NCBI RefSeq assembly: GCF_016864375.1
Contig: NZ_CP069354.1
Location: 1,798,001 to 1,862,000 of the forward strand
Direction of reading: 5' to 3'
DNA: 64,000 nt
DNA from: Microvirga sp. VF16
GTDB lineage: Bacteria > Pseudomonadota > Alphaproteobacteria > Rhizobiales > Beijerinckiaceae
A program made the position numbers and the translations under genes. Positions 52,189-63,167 of this stretch are shown piece by piece. The notes beneath the pieces were generated by a model that saw only the letters and a program-made list of their open reading frames with translations, did no database searches and was not told the origin of the DNA. Each line of letters begins with the position of its first letter. The stretch's first letter is position 1.

Positions 52189-53171
52189 GCCGCCAACCTC
52201 GCGCCTATCGACTCGACGATCCGAACGTCACGGCCGGCGCCGTGCAGGTGACGGAGGAGCCCTTCGATGCCGTCGAGGCCGCTGACGGCGTTATGGTACC
52301 CATGGGCGAGAAGCGCCGCGCGCCCTGGCTCGCCATCCTTCTCTCCGCGCTGTCGGGCCTGCTTCTGCTGGGGCTCGGGCTCGCGGTCGAGAACCTGATC
52401 GTCGATCTCTATGCCATCGCGCCCTGGCTCGGCTGGGTGGCGTTGGCGCTCGCCGTCCTCGCCGTCCTGGCTTTTCTCGCCATCGTCGGGCGGGAAGCAG
52501 CAGGGATCTGGCGTGAGCAGAAGATCGAGCACCTGCGCGAGGCGGCCGTCGATGCACTTGCGGTGAAGGACCACAAGGCCGCCAAGGGTATCGTGTCCGA
52601 TCTCCTCAGCCTTTACGGAGGCCGGGCCTCGGCGGCTCAAGGGAGCGCACGTCTGCGCGGGCTGACCGACGAGATCATCGATGCGGACGACCGTCTCGCC
52701 ATTGCAGAGCGTGAGCTTCTCGCCCCGCTCGATATCCAGGCCAAGCGGGCGATCGCCGGTGCGGCGAAGCAGGTTTCCCTCGTTACGGCAGTGAGTCCGC
52801 GGGCCATCGTCGACGTGGCCTTCGTGATCTTCGTGGCGGTACGGCTCCTGCGAACGCTCTCGCGAATCTATGGCGGACGGCCCGGCCTGTTCGGATTCCT
52901 GCGACTGGCGAAGGCTGCCTTCAACCATCTCGCAGTGACGGGAGGCGTGGCTGTAGGCGACAGCCTCATGCAGCAGGTTCTGGGATTGGGTCTCGCGGCG
53001 CGAATCTCGGCCAAGCTCGGAGAGGGAGTCCTGAATGGGCTCATGACCGCCCGCTTCGGCCTCGCGGCCCTCTCGGTCTGCCGGCCGCTCCCCTTTATCC
53101 GCGAGGAGATGCCGAAGATCGGCGACGTGGCCGGTGAGCTGATCAGCCGAGCCGAAGCAGCGGCCTCTTAA
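52185..53171 (+). CDS. ycjF: YcjF-family inner-membrane protein (TIGR01620/DUF697)
   Basis: A 328-residue inner-membrane protein. Two membrane spans are at about 45-70 (PWLAILLSALSGLLLLGLGLAVENL) and 80-108 (LGWVALALAVLAVLAFLAIVG), followed by a large DUF697 domain with QAKRAIAGAAKQVSLVTAVSPRAIVDVAFVIFVAVRLLR, GGRPGLFGFLRLAKAAFNHLAVTGGVAVGDSLMQQVLGLGLAARISAKLGEGVLNGLMTARFG. It is translationally coupled to ycjX (overlap 52185-52188), a pairing known in many proteobacteria. Confidence 0.92.
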   Translation: MSRQPRAYRLDDPNVTAGAVQVTEEPFDAVEAADGVMVPMGEKRRAPWLAILLSALSGLLLLGLGLAVENLIVDLYAIAPWLGWVALALAVLAVLAFLAIVGREAAGIWREQKIEHLREAAVDALAVKDHKAAKGIVSDLLSLYGGRASAAQGSARLRGLTDEIIDADDRLAIAERELLAPLDIQAKRAIAGAAKQVSLVTAVSPRAIVDVAFVIFVAVRLLRTLSRIYGGRPGLFGFLRLAKAAFNHLAVTGGVAVGDSLMQQVLGLGLAARISAKLGEGVLNGLMTARFGLAALSVCRPLPFIREEMPKIGDVAGELISRAEAAAS

Positions 53172-53260
53172 GAGGTGCGGCAAATCGTTCTTAGCCGGCT
53201 TTTCCAGAGCTCATAAGAGGTGCCCTGGCCACTTAGACAAATCGATGACGCTTAATCTCG

Positions 53261-53289
53261 TTGTCGCCGACCCTGCTTGCCTATATAGG
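53261..53289 (+). promoter_or_regulatory. Putative sigma-70-type promoter of dksA
   Basis: TTGTCG (53261-53266) as a -35 element is followed by TATATA (53282-53287, 15-base spacer) or TATAGG (53284-53289, 17-base spacer), about 35 bases before the dksA start. It is a plausible promoter by sequence only. Confidence 0.45.
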
Positions 53290-53323
53290 GGCGCCACGGT
53301 TCATCGGGGAAGAACGGCTGAAC

Positions 53324-53743
53324 ATGACAGATATCGTGATTGATGAGGGTTATCGTCCGACAGAAGACGAGCCCTTCATGAATGAACGGCAACGGGAGTA
53401 TTTCAGGCGCAAACTGATCCGGTGGAAGCACGACATCCTCAAAGAGGCTCAGGAAACTCTCGCCACCTTGCAGAGCGAGAACGAGAATCATCCTGACCTT
53501 GCGGATCGCGCTTCCTCGGAAACGGATCGCGCCATTGAGCTTCGCGCCAGGGATCGCCAGCGCAAGCTCATTGCCAAGATCGATGCCGCGCTCGCGCGGA
53601 TCGAGGACGGCAGCTACGGCTACTGCGAGGAGACCGGCGATCCGATCTCCCTCAAGCGCCTGGAGGCTCGCCCCATCGCAACGCTTTCTCTCGAGGCGCA
53701 GGAGCGCCACGAGAGAAACGAGCGGGTCTATCGGGACGACTGA
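53324..53743 (+). CDS. dksA: DksA-family RNA polymerase-binding transcription factor
   Basis: A 139-residue DksA-type factor that inserts a coiled coil into the RNA polymerase secondary channel. The coiled-coil tip holds DLADRAS, the DxxDxA motif (Asp58, Asp61, Ala63). In the zinc-finger region only the first of the four cysteines of E. coli DksA remains, Cys101 of YGYCEETGDPI, and the second CxxC pair is replaced by TLSLEA, which is common in alphaproteobacterial DksA. The start at 53324 follows GGGGAAGAA and gives the usual N-terminus. A terminator follows it. Confidence 0.92.
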   Translation: MTDIVIDEGYRPTEDEPFMNERQREYFRRKLIRWKHDILKEAQETLATLQSENENHPDLADRASSETDRAIELRARDRQRKLIAKIDAALARIEDGSYGYCEETGDPISLKRLEARPIATLSLEAQERHERNERVYRDD

Positions 53744-53762
53744 GATCCTCCGCCACTAAATT

Positions 53763-53796
53763 AAAAGGGCTCCGCTTGCGGAGCCCTTTTTGTTTT
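53763..53796 (+). terminator. Rho-independent terminator of dksA
   Basis: A perfect 12-base stem (53763-53774 with 53779-53790) with loop CTTG and a following T-rich run. It starts 19 bases after the dksA stop and, with its A-rich left flank, could also act for the opposite strand. Confidence 0.9.
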
Positions 53797-53810
53797 CACT
53801 TTGACGTGTC

Positions 53811-53860
53811 CTAGCGCATCGTGCGGAAAAGTGGATCCACTTTTCCGCACGATGCTCTAG
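53811..53860. repeat. Family A palindrome with GGATCC centre
   Basis: A nearly perfect 50-base palindrome: 20-base arms (53816-53835 and 53836-53855) pair without a loop, and four further base pairs close it after one mismatch (53815/53856). It lies just before the FliO-like stop codon side, between two convergent genes. It is the cleanest copy of the family. Confidence 0.9.
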
Positions 53861-53864
53861 GGCC

Positions 53865-55121
53865 TCAGCCTTTCTTGGTCGGATCGAGCGGGCGCCCGAG
53901 AAGGCGGGCGAATTCCGCCTCGATATCCTCGACGGAGAACGGGTCTGTCGGCTTCTGGGCTGCCGCAGGCGCTTCCTTGGCCTGGGGCGGCAGAGGCGCC
54001 GTCACCGGCGGGGGAGGCGGCACCGGGCGGAGCGGCTCCGGAGCCGGGGCAGGCTTGACCGGAGGAGTAACTTCCGGCTCCTCAGCGAGATCCTCCTCGT
54101 CCTGCCGTTCGTCATGAGCAGCGACATGGTCCGCATCGGTTGAAGTCGGCTCGGGGAGCTCTTCCTCATCCCTAATGTCCTCAGGCTCTATCGGTGCCGC
54201 GACCGGTACCGGAGCGACAGGGGAGACCGGAGGAGGCACGGGGCTTGCGGGACGCTTCAGCGCCTCTTCGAGCTGTTTGGCCATATTCGACAGCAGGCCC
54301 GCATCGGGGGCCGAGCGCTGAGGCGGGGTCGGCTGTTCTACCGGGGCCGGCTCAGGCTCCCGGACCGGTTCCGGCCGCGCCGGAGGGGCAGGCGGAACCG
54401 GTGTGGCACGGGATTGGAACGGCGGCGGCGAAAAGGTCGGACGCGGCTCCGAGCGATCCACAGCCGGTGCGGGCGCGGACGGAGTGCTCTGGGGAGCATT
54501 CTGGAAAGAGGATGTCCGTGCCTCGGCGCGCAGGCCCTGGATGGCGGGAGCGGCCGAGATCGCAACGGCGTCAGGCTTGAGCACGGGCTCCGGGTGAGCC
54601 GGGATCGGGGCGCTCACCGTGGCGACCGGGGAGAGCTCCTCGTCGATATCGGACTCTTCCGAGGGGCGCCGTACGAAGGCGCCGAGCTGAGCCGCGAGCT
54701 GGCTCTCGATGGATGGGCGGCCGTTGGCTTCGACCTGTGGAGCACGGGGAGGCTGATCCAGGGTCGGCTCGAAGCGTTCGACACCCGTATCGTTGGACGG
54801 GGCGGGAATGCGGGCGCCGGCAACGCGAACGATGTTGGTCTCGATCACCACATCGTTGGGACCGCCGATGAGCAGAAGGTGCTCGACGTTGTCGCGACGG
54901 AGAAGAAGAAGCTGCCGTTGCCGGTCGAGATCATAGACGTCGACGATGCCAAGGCGCGGTTGACGGCTGCTGCGACCGCGATCGCTGCCCGGCATCATGA
55001 GGCGGGCGCCTGTCAGCTTGCGGAAGACTACACCGAAGAGCACGAGCAGGATCAGAATGATCGCGAATGCAATCGCAAATTGGACTGCCCGAGACGCTTC
55101 GAGACCGAAAAGAGATGACAC
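53865..55121 (-). CDS. FliO-domain membrane protein with Pro-rich tail
   Basis: A 418-residue protein. It starts with one membrane span (about residues 9-31, ASRAVQFAIAFAIILILLVLFGVVF) and a FliO-like domain (about 30-110): RKLTGARLMMPGSDRGRSSRQPRLGIVDVYDLDRQRQLLLLRRDNVEHLLLIGGPNDVVIETNI. The rest (about 130-395) is Pro/Ala/Glu-rich and probably disordered, and it ends with EDIEAEFARLLGRPLDPTKKG. FliO is an assembly factor of the flagellar export gate; no other flagellar gene is in the window, so the function may be different. Its start lies 85 bases from a perfect CtrA-type site. Confidence 0.78.
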   Translation of the reverse strand: MSSLFGLEASRAVQFAIAFAIILILLVLFGVVFRKLTGARLMMPGSDRGRSSRQPRLGIVDVYDLDRQRQLLLLRRDNVEHLLLIGGPNDVVIETNIVRVAGARIPAPSNDTGVERFEPTLDQPPRAPQVEANGRPSIESQLAAQLGAFVRRPSEESDIDEELSPVATVSAPIPAHPEPVLKPDAVAISAAPAIQGLRAEARTSSFQNAPQSTPSAPAPAVDRSEPRPTFSPPPFQSRATPVPPAPPARPEPVREPEPAPVEQPTPPQRSAPDAGLLSNMAKQLEEALKRPASPVPPPVSPVAPVPVAAPIEPEDIRDEEELPEPTSTDADHVAAHDERQDEEDLAEEPEVTPPVKPAPAPEPLRPVPPPPPVTAPLPPQAKEAPAAAQKPTDPFSVEDIEAEFARLLGRPLDPTKKG

Positions 55122-55510
55122 GATGTACTCTCAAGTGTTGGCAGGCCTATGCAGGCCAGTTCTGTGGTGGTTGTACCACATTGACCGTCAAAGCCAGCGG
55201 CAAGGTTAACAGATGGTTAACAGGGGCTGGCTTCCGAGAGCGGGCATGTGGGTGAGGAAAGGTCCTCAACGATGGGACCAAGATGGGTCTGTTCATCCCT
55301 TCATCAAGGAAAATAGGGATTTCGTATGGCGAAATCGTCCCGCAAGGGCGTTCCTTGGGCTGTTCGGCCCTTGCATCCGCTCGCGGCTCCGCCTTAGAGG
55401 TCGATCAACAATTAGCGTGTAAGATGAACGACAAAGATCGAGCGGCTGGCTGCAACGTTGCATCCGGTGCCGTAAGGCACACCCGCCTCCGTTGAGGATG
55501 TTGACATTCC
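55122..55510. other. Intergenic region between the FliO-like gene and cckA
   Basis: These 389 bases are divergently flanked. They contain the perfect CtrA-type site described separately (55206-55220). Otherwise I saw no repeat, no RNA gene and no convincing small coding sequence; several short open frames occur but without codon character. A GGATGTTGAC-type sequence precedes the cckA start. Confidence 0.6.
55206..55220. promoter_or_regulatory. Perfect CtrA-type site TTAA-N7-TTAA
   Basis: TTAA at 55206-55209 and 55217-55220 are separated by exactly seven bases, the consensus of CtrA binding. It lies 85 bases upstream of the FliO-like start and about 290 bases upstream of cckA. It could control either gene. 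Confidence 0.6.
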
Positions 55511-58042
55511 ATGGCTTACGAGGGCGACACGCCAAAAGGCTCGGCCATCGACCGTTCTGACCGTCACGGCCATATCGGGTGGGTCCTGCTTCTGGCCAGC
55601 ATTCTGGTCGGCGCCACTTTAAGCCTGCGTTTCCTCGGCATAGAGCAGGCTCAGCCTCTGATTCTCGGGCTTCTCGCCTTCTTCGCCATGGCCGGCGTTT
55701 TCTTCCTCTTCGCCATGGCCATCGGTGTCGTGCGGTTTTCAGGGCAAACAGCGCGCAACGATATCACCAAGCTCATGGCCGACACATCGACCGATGGCCT
55801 TGTGGTGGTCGAGGATGACGGGCGTATTACTTACGCCAATGAGGCTTATCTCTCCTTCGCCGGATTGCAGGGCGGGGAGGTGCGTCCCGTCGAGCGCCTG
55901 TTCATGGGCGCGCCCGAAGTTTCCGAGGCGATCTATAGGCTGGCCCAGGCCGCGCGAGAGCATCGCACAGGCGCGGAGGAAATCCGCCTGTCGCCCTCGT
56001 TGAACGGTGCGCAGGAATTCGGCTGGTATCGCGTGCGCGTGCGTCCGGTGCCGCGCCCCAACGGACGGCAGGCGGCGCTCTGGGTCATCTGCGAGGTGAC
56101 GCATGAGCGCGAGCGCCAGGAGAACGTGTTCCAGGAGCTCCAGCATGCCATCGACTATCTCGATCACGCCCCGGCGGGCTTCCTGTCGGTCGATCCCGAA
56201 GGCTCGATCATCTATCTCAACGCGACCCTCGCCTCATGGCTGGATTACGATCTTGCCCAGGTCGGCTCCGGTGGGCTGAACATTACCGACATTGTGCCGC
56301 GCGACGTCGTCGCGATGATGACGTCGTTCTCCGGCGAGCCGGGCAGCGTGCGTACGGAGACCTTCGATCTCGACCTGCGCCGCCGCAACGGTCAGTTCCT
56401 TCCCGTGCGCCTCTATCACCGCATCGCCTTCGGACAGGACGGCCGGATGGGCGCCTCCCGGACACTCGTTCTCAATCGCTCGGCCGGCGGGGAGGTCGAT
56501 GAAGGACAGCGCGCCGCCGAAGTGCGCTTCGCTCGCTTCTTCAACAACACGCCTATCGCCATCGCGACGGTCGATCAGGCGGGCCGGATCGTCCACGCCA
56601 ATGCACCCTTCTCCAAACTGTTCGGCACGTTGGCGCGTCCGGGCGAGAGCGGCGGCAACGGCACGTCCATTCTCCACACGTTCCGTGAGCGCGGTCCCAT
56701 TGAGGCCGCCCTCAAGGCGGCGGCGGAGAACAAGGGGGACATTCCGCCCCTGGAGCTTCAGACCGCGGGAGAAAATGGCGGTTCCGTCCGGGTCTGGGTG
56801 ACGCCGGTCGGGGATACGGGCGCGGAAGGCGAGACGGCAATCCTCTACGCCCTCGACACCACCGATTTCCGTAAAGTGGAGGAGCAGCTCGCCCAATCGC
56901 AGAAGATGAATGCGGTGGGTCAGCTCGCCGGCGGCGTGGCGCACGATTTCAACAACGTGCTGCAGGCGATCATCGGCTACAGCGATCTGCTGCTTGCCAA
57001 CCACCGGCCGACCGATCCGTCCTTCCAGGACATCATGCAGATCAAGCAGAACGCGAACCGGGCCGCGAGCCTGGTGCGGCAGCTGCTCGCCTTCTCGCGC
57101 CGCCAGACCCTGCGGCCGGAGGTGTTGAATCTCAATGACCGGCTCTACGATCTCTCCATGCTGCTGAAGCGCCTGCTCGGCGAGCGCGTGGAACTGGATC
57201 TCAGCCACGGCCGCGATCTGTGGTTCGTGAAGGCGGACGTGAACCAGTTCGAGCAGGTGGTGGTGAACCTCGCGGTCAATGCGCGCGATGCCATGCCCAA
57301 CGGCGGCAAGCTCGCAATCCGCACGGCGAACATTTCCACGACTGAGGCCGCACGGCTCAATGTGAGTGCGATGCCGCCGGCCGATTATGTGGTTGTCGAG
57401 GTGTCCGATACGGGCTCGGGCATGACGCCGGAGGTTCTGGAAAAGATCTTCGAGCCCTTCTTCACCACCAAGGAAGTCGGCAAGGGCACGGGCCTCGGGC
57501 TCTCTACCGTCTTCGGCATCGTCAAGCAGTCGGGCGGCTATATTGACGTGAACTCGAAGCCCGACGAGGGCACGACCTTCAGCATCTACCTGCCGCGCCA
57601 CATTCCGGACGTTCAGGAAGCTCCCGAAGAAACGAAGGCCGACGCGCCGAAGAAGCCAGCCGCCGACATGACGGGGCAGGGCACCATCCTCCTCGTGGAG
57701 GACGAGGATCCGGTTCGTGCCGTCAATGCCCGAGCACTCTCCGCCCGCGGCTACACGGTGCTGGAGGCGGCCTCCGGCATCGAGGCGCTGGAGATCATCC
57801 AGGAACGTGGCGCGCCCGTCGATCTCGTGGTCTCCGACGTGGTCATGCCGGAGATGGACGGACCGACCCTGCTTGGCGAATTGCGCAAGCTCTATCCCGA
57901 CCTGAAGGTGATTTTCGTCTCCGGCTATGCCGAGGAAGCCTTCCGCAAGAACCTGCCGGAAGGGGAGGAGTTCAACTTCCTGCCCAAGCCCTTCAGCCTG
58001 CGCCAGTTGGTCGAGATCGTGAAGCAGGTGATGGGGCGATAA
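55511..58042 (+). CDS. cckA: Cell-cycle hybrid histidine kinase CckA
   Basis: An 843-residue membrane hybrid kinase, which phosphorylates CtrA through ChpT. Two membrane spans are at about 23-72, then PAS domains (about 85-200, 205-320 and 340-450), the HisKA domain with the phospho-acceptor His478 in [22 protein letters not shown], the HATPase domain (about 590-705) and the receiver domain (about 715-840) with the phospho-acceptor Asp776 in [13 protein letters not shown]. The domain order matches Caulobacter and Agrobacterium CckA. It is followed by recA, the usual neighbour in this order. CtrA-type sites flank the gene. Confidence 0.93.
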   Translation: MAYEGDTPKGSAIDRSDRHGHIGWVLLLASILVGATLSLRFLGIEQAQPLILGLLAFFAMAGVFFLFAMAIGVVRFSGQTARNDITKLMADTSTDGLVVVEDDGRITYANEAYLSFAGLQGGEVRPVERLFMGAPEVSEAIYRLAQAAREHRTGAEEIRLSPSLNGAQEFGWYRVRVRPVPRPNGRQAALWVICEVTHERERQENVFQELQHAIDYLDHAPAGFLSVDPEGSIIYLNATLASWLDYDLAQVGSGGLNITDIVPRDVVAMMTSFSGEPGSVRTETFDLDLRRRNGQFLPVRLYHRIAFGQDGRMGASRTLVLNRSAGGEVDEGQRAAEVRFARFFNNTPIAIATVDQAGRIVHANAPFSKLFGTLARPGESGGNGTSILHTFRERGPIEAALKAAAENKGDIPPLELQTAGENGGSVRVWVTPVGDTGAEGETAILYALDTTDFRKVEEQLAQSQKMNAVGQLAGGVAHDFNNVLQAIIGYSDLLLANHRPTDPSFQDIMQIKQNANRAASLVRQLLAFSRRQTLRPEVLNLNDRLYDLSMLLKRLLGERVELDLSHGRDLWFVKADVNQFEQVVVNLAVNARDAMPNGGKLAIRTANISTTEAARLNVSAMPPADYVVVEVSDTGSGMTPEVLEKIFEPFFTTKEVGKGTGLGLSTVFGIVKQSGGYIDVNSKPDEGTTFSIYLPRHIPDVQEAPEETKADAPKKPAADMTGQGTILLVEDEDPVRAVNARALSARGYTVLEAASGIEALEIIQERGAPVDLVVSDVVMPEMDGPTLLGELRKLYPDLKVIFVSGYAEEAFRKNLPEGEEFNFLPKPFSLRQLVEIVKQVMGR

Positions 58043-58051
58043 GCTCCTGAA

Positions 58052-58066
58052 TTAACTCAGTTTTAA
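58052..58066. promoter_or_regulatory. Perfect CtrA-type site TTAA-N7-TTAA upstream of recA
   Basis: TTAA at 58052-58055 and 58063-58066 are separated by exactly seven bases. It sits 10 bases after the cckA stop and 148 bases before the recA start. It is the second such site in the window and the only other full match I saw. Confidence 0.55.
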
Positions 58067-58112
58067 CCCTGCGGCATCGTGCCCTGCGAGAGGGCTGTGA
58101 ATTTTTCCATGA

Positions 58113-58127
58113 GAACAAAAAAAGAAC
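58113..58127. promoter_or_regulatory. Alphaproteobacterial SOS (LexA) box of recA
   Basis: GAAC (58113-58116), seven bases, GAAC (58124-58127): the alphaproteobacterial LexA operator GAAC-N7-GAAC. A second half site GAAC at 58138-58141 is followed at the same 7-base spacing by GTAC (58149-58152), an imperfect second box. The site lies 87-101 bases before the recA start. Confidence 0.85.
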
Positions 58128-58159
58128 TTGCGAGAGAGAACAAAGTAAGTACATATATT
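58128..58159 (+). promoter_or_regulatory. Putative recA promoter
   Basis: TTGCGA (58128-58133) as a -35 element directly follows the LexA box, and TACATA/TATATT (58150-58159) are possible -10 elements with a 16- to 20-base spacer. It would be occluded by LexA. The exact -10 is not fixed by sequence. Confidence 0.45.
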
Positions 58160-58213
58160 TCCTCAACACCGCGTTGAGATTCAACTCCCCTCCGTGCCAT
58201 AAGGATGTCGGTC

Positions 58214-59308
<1,095 letters not shown>

Positions 59309-59336
59309 GTTTGCTCTCCTTCAAGGGCAAAGAGAG

Positions 59337-59370
59337 GCCGTCGCGAGAGATCGCGGCGGTCTTTTCGTTT
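59337..59370 (+). terminator. Rho-independent terminator of recA
   Basis: A 10-base stem (59337-59346 with 59351-59360, two G-U pairs), loop GAGA, and a downstream run CTTTTCGTTT. It starts about 28 bases after the recA stop. Confidence 0.8.
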
Positions 59371-59396
59371 GTTCTCCTGACCAAACGTCATCCCGG

Positions 59397-59611
59397 ACGA
59401 AGCGCAGCGGAGATCCGGGATCGTGCAAACCGGCTTGGCACTGTCATCCCGGGGCCGCGCAGCGGAGCCCGGGATCCATAACCACGACCTTCAACCAGTT
59501 CGGCGCCGTCAGCGGTTATGGATCCCCGCCTGCGCGGGGATGACGAGGTTGAAGTCCAAGCGCCACACTCGTCTTGCGATCCCGGATCGCCTGTCGGCGT
59601 CCGGGATGACG
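59397..59611. repeat. Family B intergenic palindrome cluster upstream of alaS
   Basis: Within the 414-base gap between recA and alaS, three nested GTCAT...ATGAC modules occur, including a module with the GGATCCATAACCAC / GGTTATGGATCC arms (about 59472-59525). The same module follows alaS (62.4 kb). The remainder of the gap (59612-59722) is plain upstream sequence for alaS. Confidence 0.8.
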
Positions 59612-59722
59612 CAAGGGATTAGACGACGCGCCGCCTCGACAGGGCGGGCGCGGGCGGCTAAAACCGGCCACCACCAAGACCTTTCGGGCCTGAAAAGCCC
59701 CTATCCCTGAGTTTGAAAACCC

Positions 59723-62374
<2,652 letters not shown>

Positions 62375-62382
62375 GAGTTGGC

Positions 62383-62577
62383 GTCATCCCGGACGGAGCA
62401 AGCCGATCCGGGATCGTCGGCAGAATAGGCGTCAGACACTCAACACTGTCATCCCCGCGCAGGCGGGGATCCATAACCACGACATTCAGAGGAATTGCAC
62501 AGCGGTATCCGCTTCGCTTTCCTTGCATCGTCAGCGGTTATGGATCCCGGGCTCCGCTACGCGGCCCCGGGATGACG
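62383..62577. repeat. Family B intergenic palindrome cluster downstream of alaS
   Basis: Starts 9 bases after the alaS stop. The GTCATCCCGGAC/GATCCGGGATCG module is followed by a large imperfect inverted repeat with arms GGATCCATAACCACGAC and its complement near 62540. It may also act in transcript ending. Modules match those upstream of alaS. Confidence 0.8.
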
Positions 62578-62593
62578 GTTGGAGAGCAGCGCC

Positions 62594-63058
62594 TCAATCG
62601 TGATCCGGGTGCTGGCGCGACGCCATCTTCTCCAACTCCGCCGGCGTCGCGTAATCGTCCGTCCGCTGGCCGGGCAGGGTGTGCAGCATCTCGAAGGCGG
62701 GAAGCTTGCTCTCGAGGCCATACTGGATCTCCGGCGTGACCCGGCCCGGCTCGTCGAGGCTACCGATCGAGACACTGATGCGGTCGTTCTCCAGATAGGA
62801 ATAGGTGAGCGGCGTCCCGCAATCGCGGCAGAAGCCGCGCTCCGCGGCCTCCGAACTCCTGAAAACGCCGAGCTCACCCTTCGTCCAGACCAGATCCTTG
62901 CGTGGCACGCCGGTGAGCGGCGCGAAATAATTGCCGAAGGCCTTCTGGCACATGCGGCAATGGCAGATGCTGGCATGGGTCGGCTCGGACATCAGTGCAT
63001 AGCGGACCGCACCGCATTGGCAGCCCCCGGTCATGACTGACTTCGTGGCATTGGTCAT
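62594..63058 (-). CDS. GFA-family protein (glutathione-dependent formaldehyde-activating fold)
   Basis: A 154-residue Zn-binding protein of the GFA family. Cysteine motifs are GGCQCGAVRYAL, ICHCRMCQKAFGNYFAPLTGV and RGFCRDCGTPLTYSYL, the standard zinc-site set of this fold. The family is annotated as S-(hydroxymethyl)glutathione synthase-related but most members lack a known role. It is single and convergent to alaS, beyond the repeats. Confidence 0.9.
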   Translation of the reverse strand: MTNATKSVMTGGCQCGAVRYALMSEPTHASICHCRMCQKAFGNYFAPLTGVPRKDLVWTKGELGVFRSSEAAERGFCRDCGTPLTYSYLENDRISVSIGSLDEPGRVTPEIQYGLESKLPAFEMLHTLPGQRTDDYATPAELEKMASRQHPDHD

Positions 63059-63167
63059 GGTATTTTCCCCTGTCTCGATCGATCAGCTAGATCCGAAGGC
63101 TCCGGTGTCAACTTGGCTGGGCGAATCGACCATCCGGGCCCTGATGGCTTAAGGAAATGATTCACTA

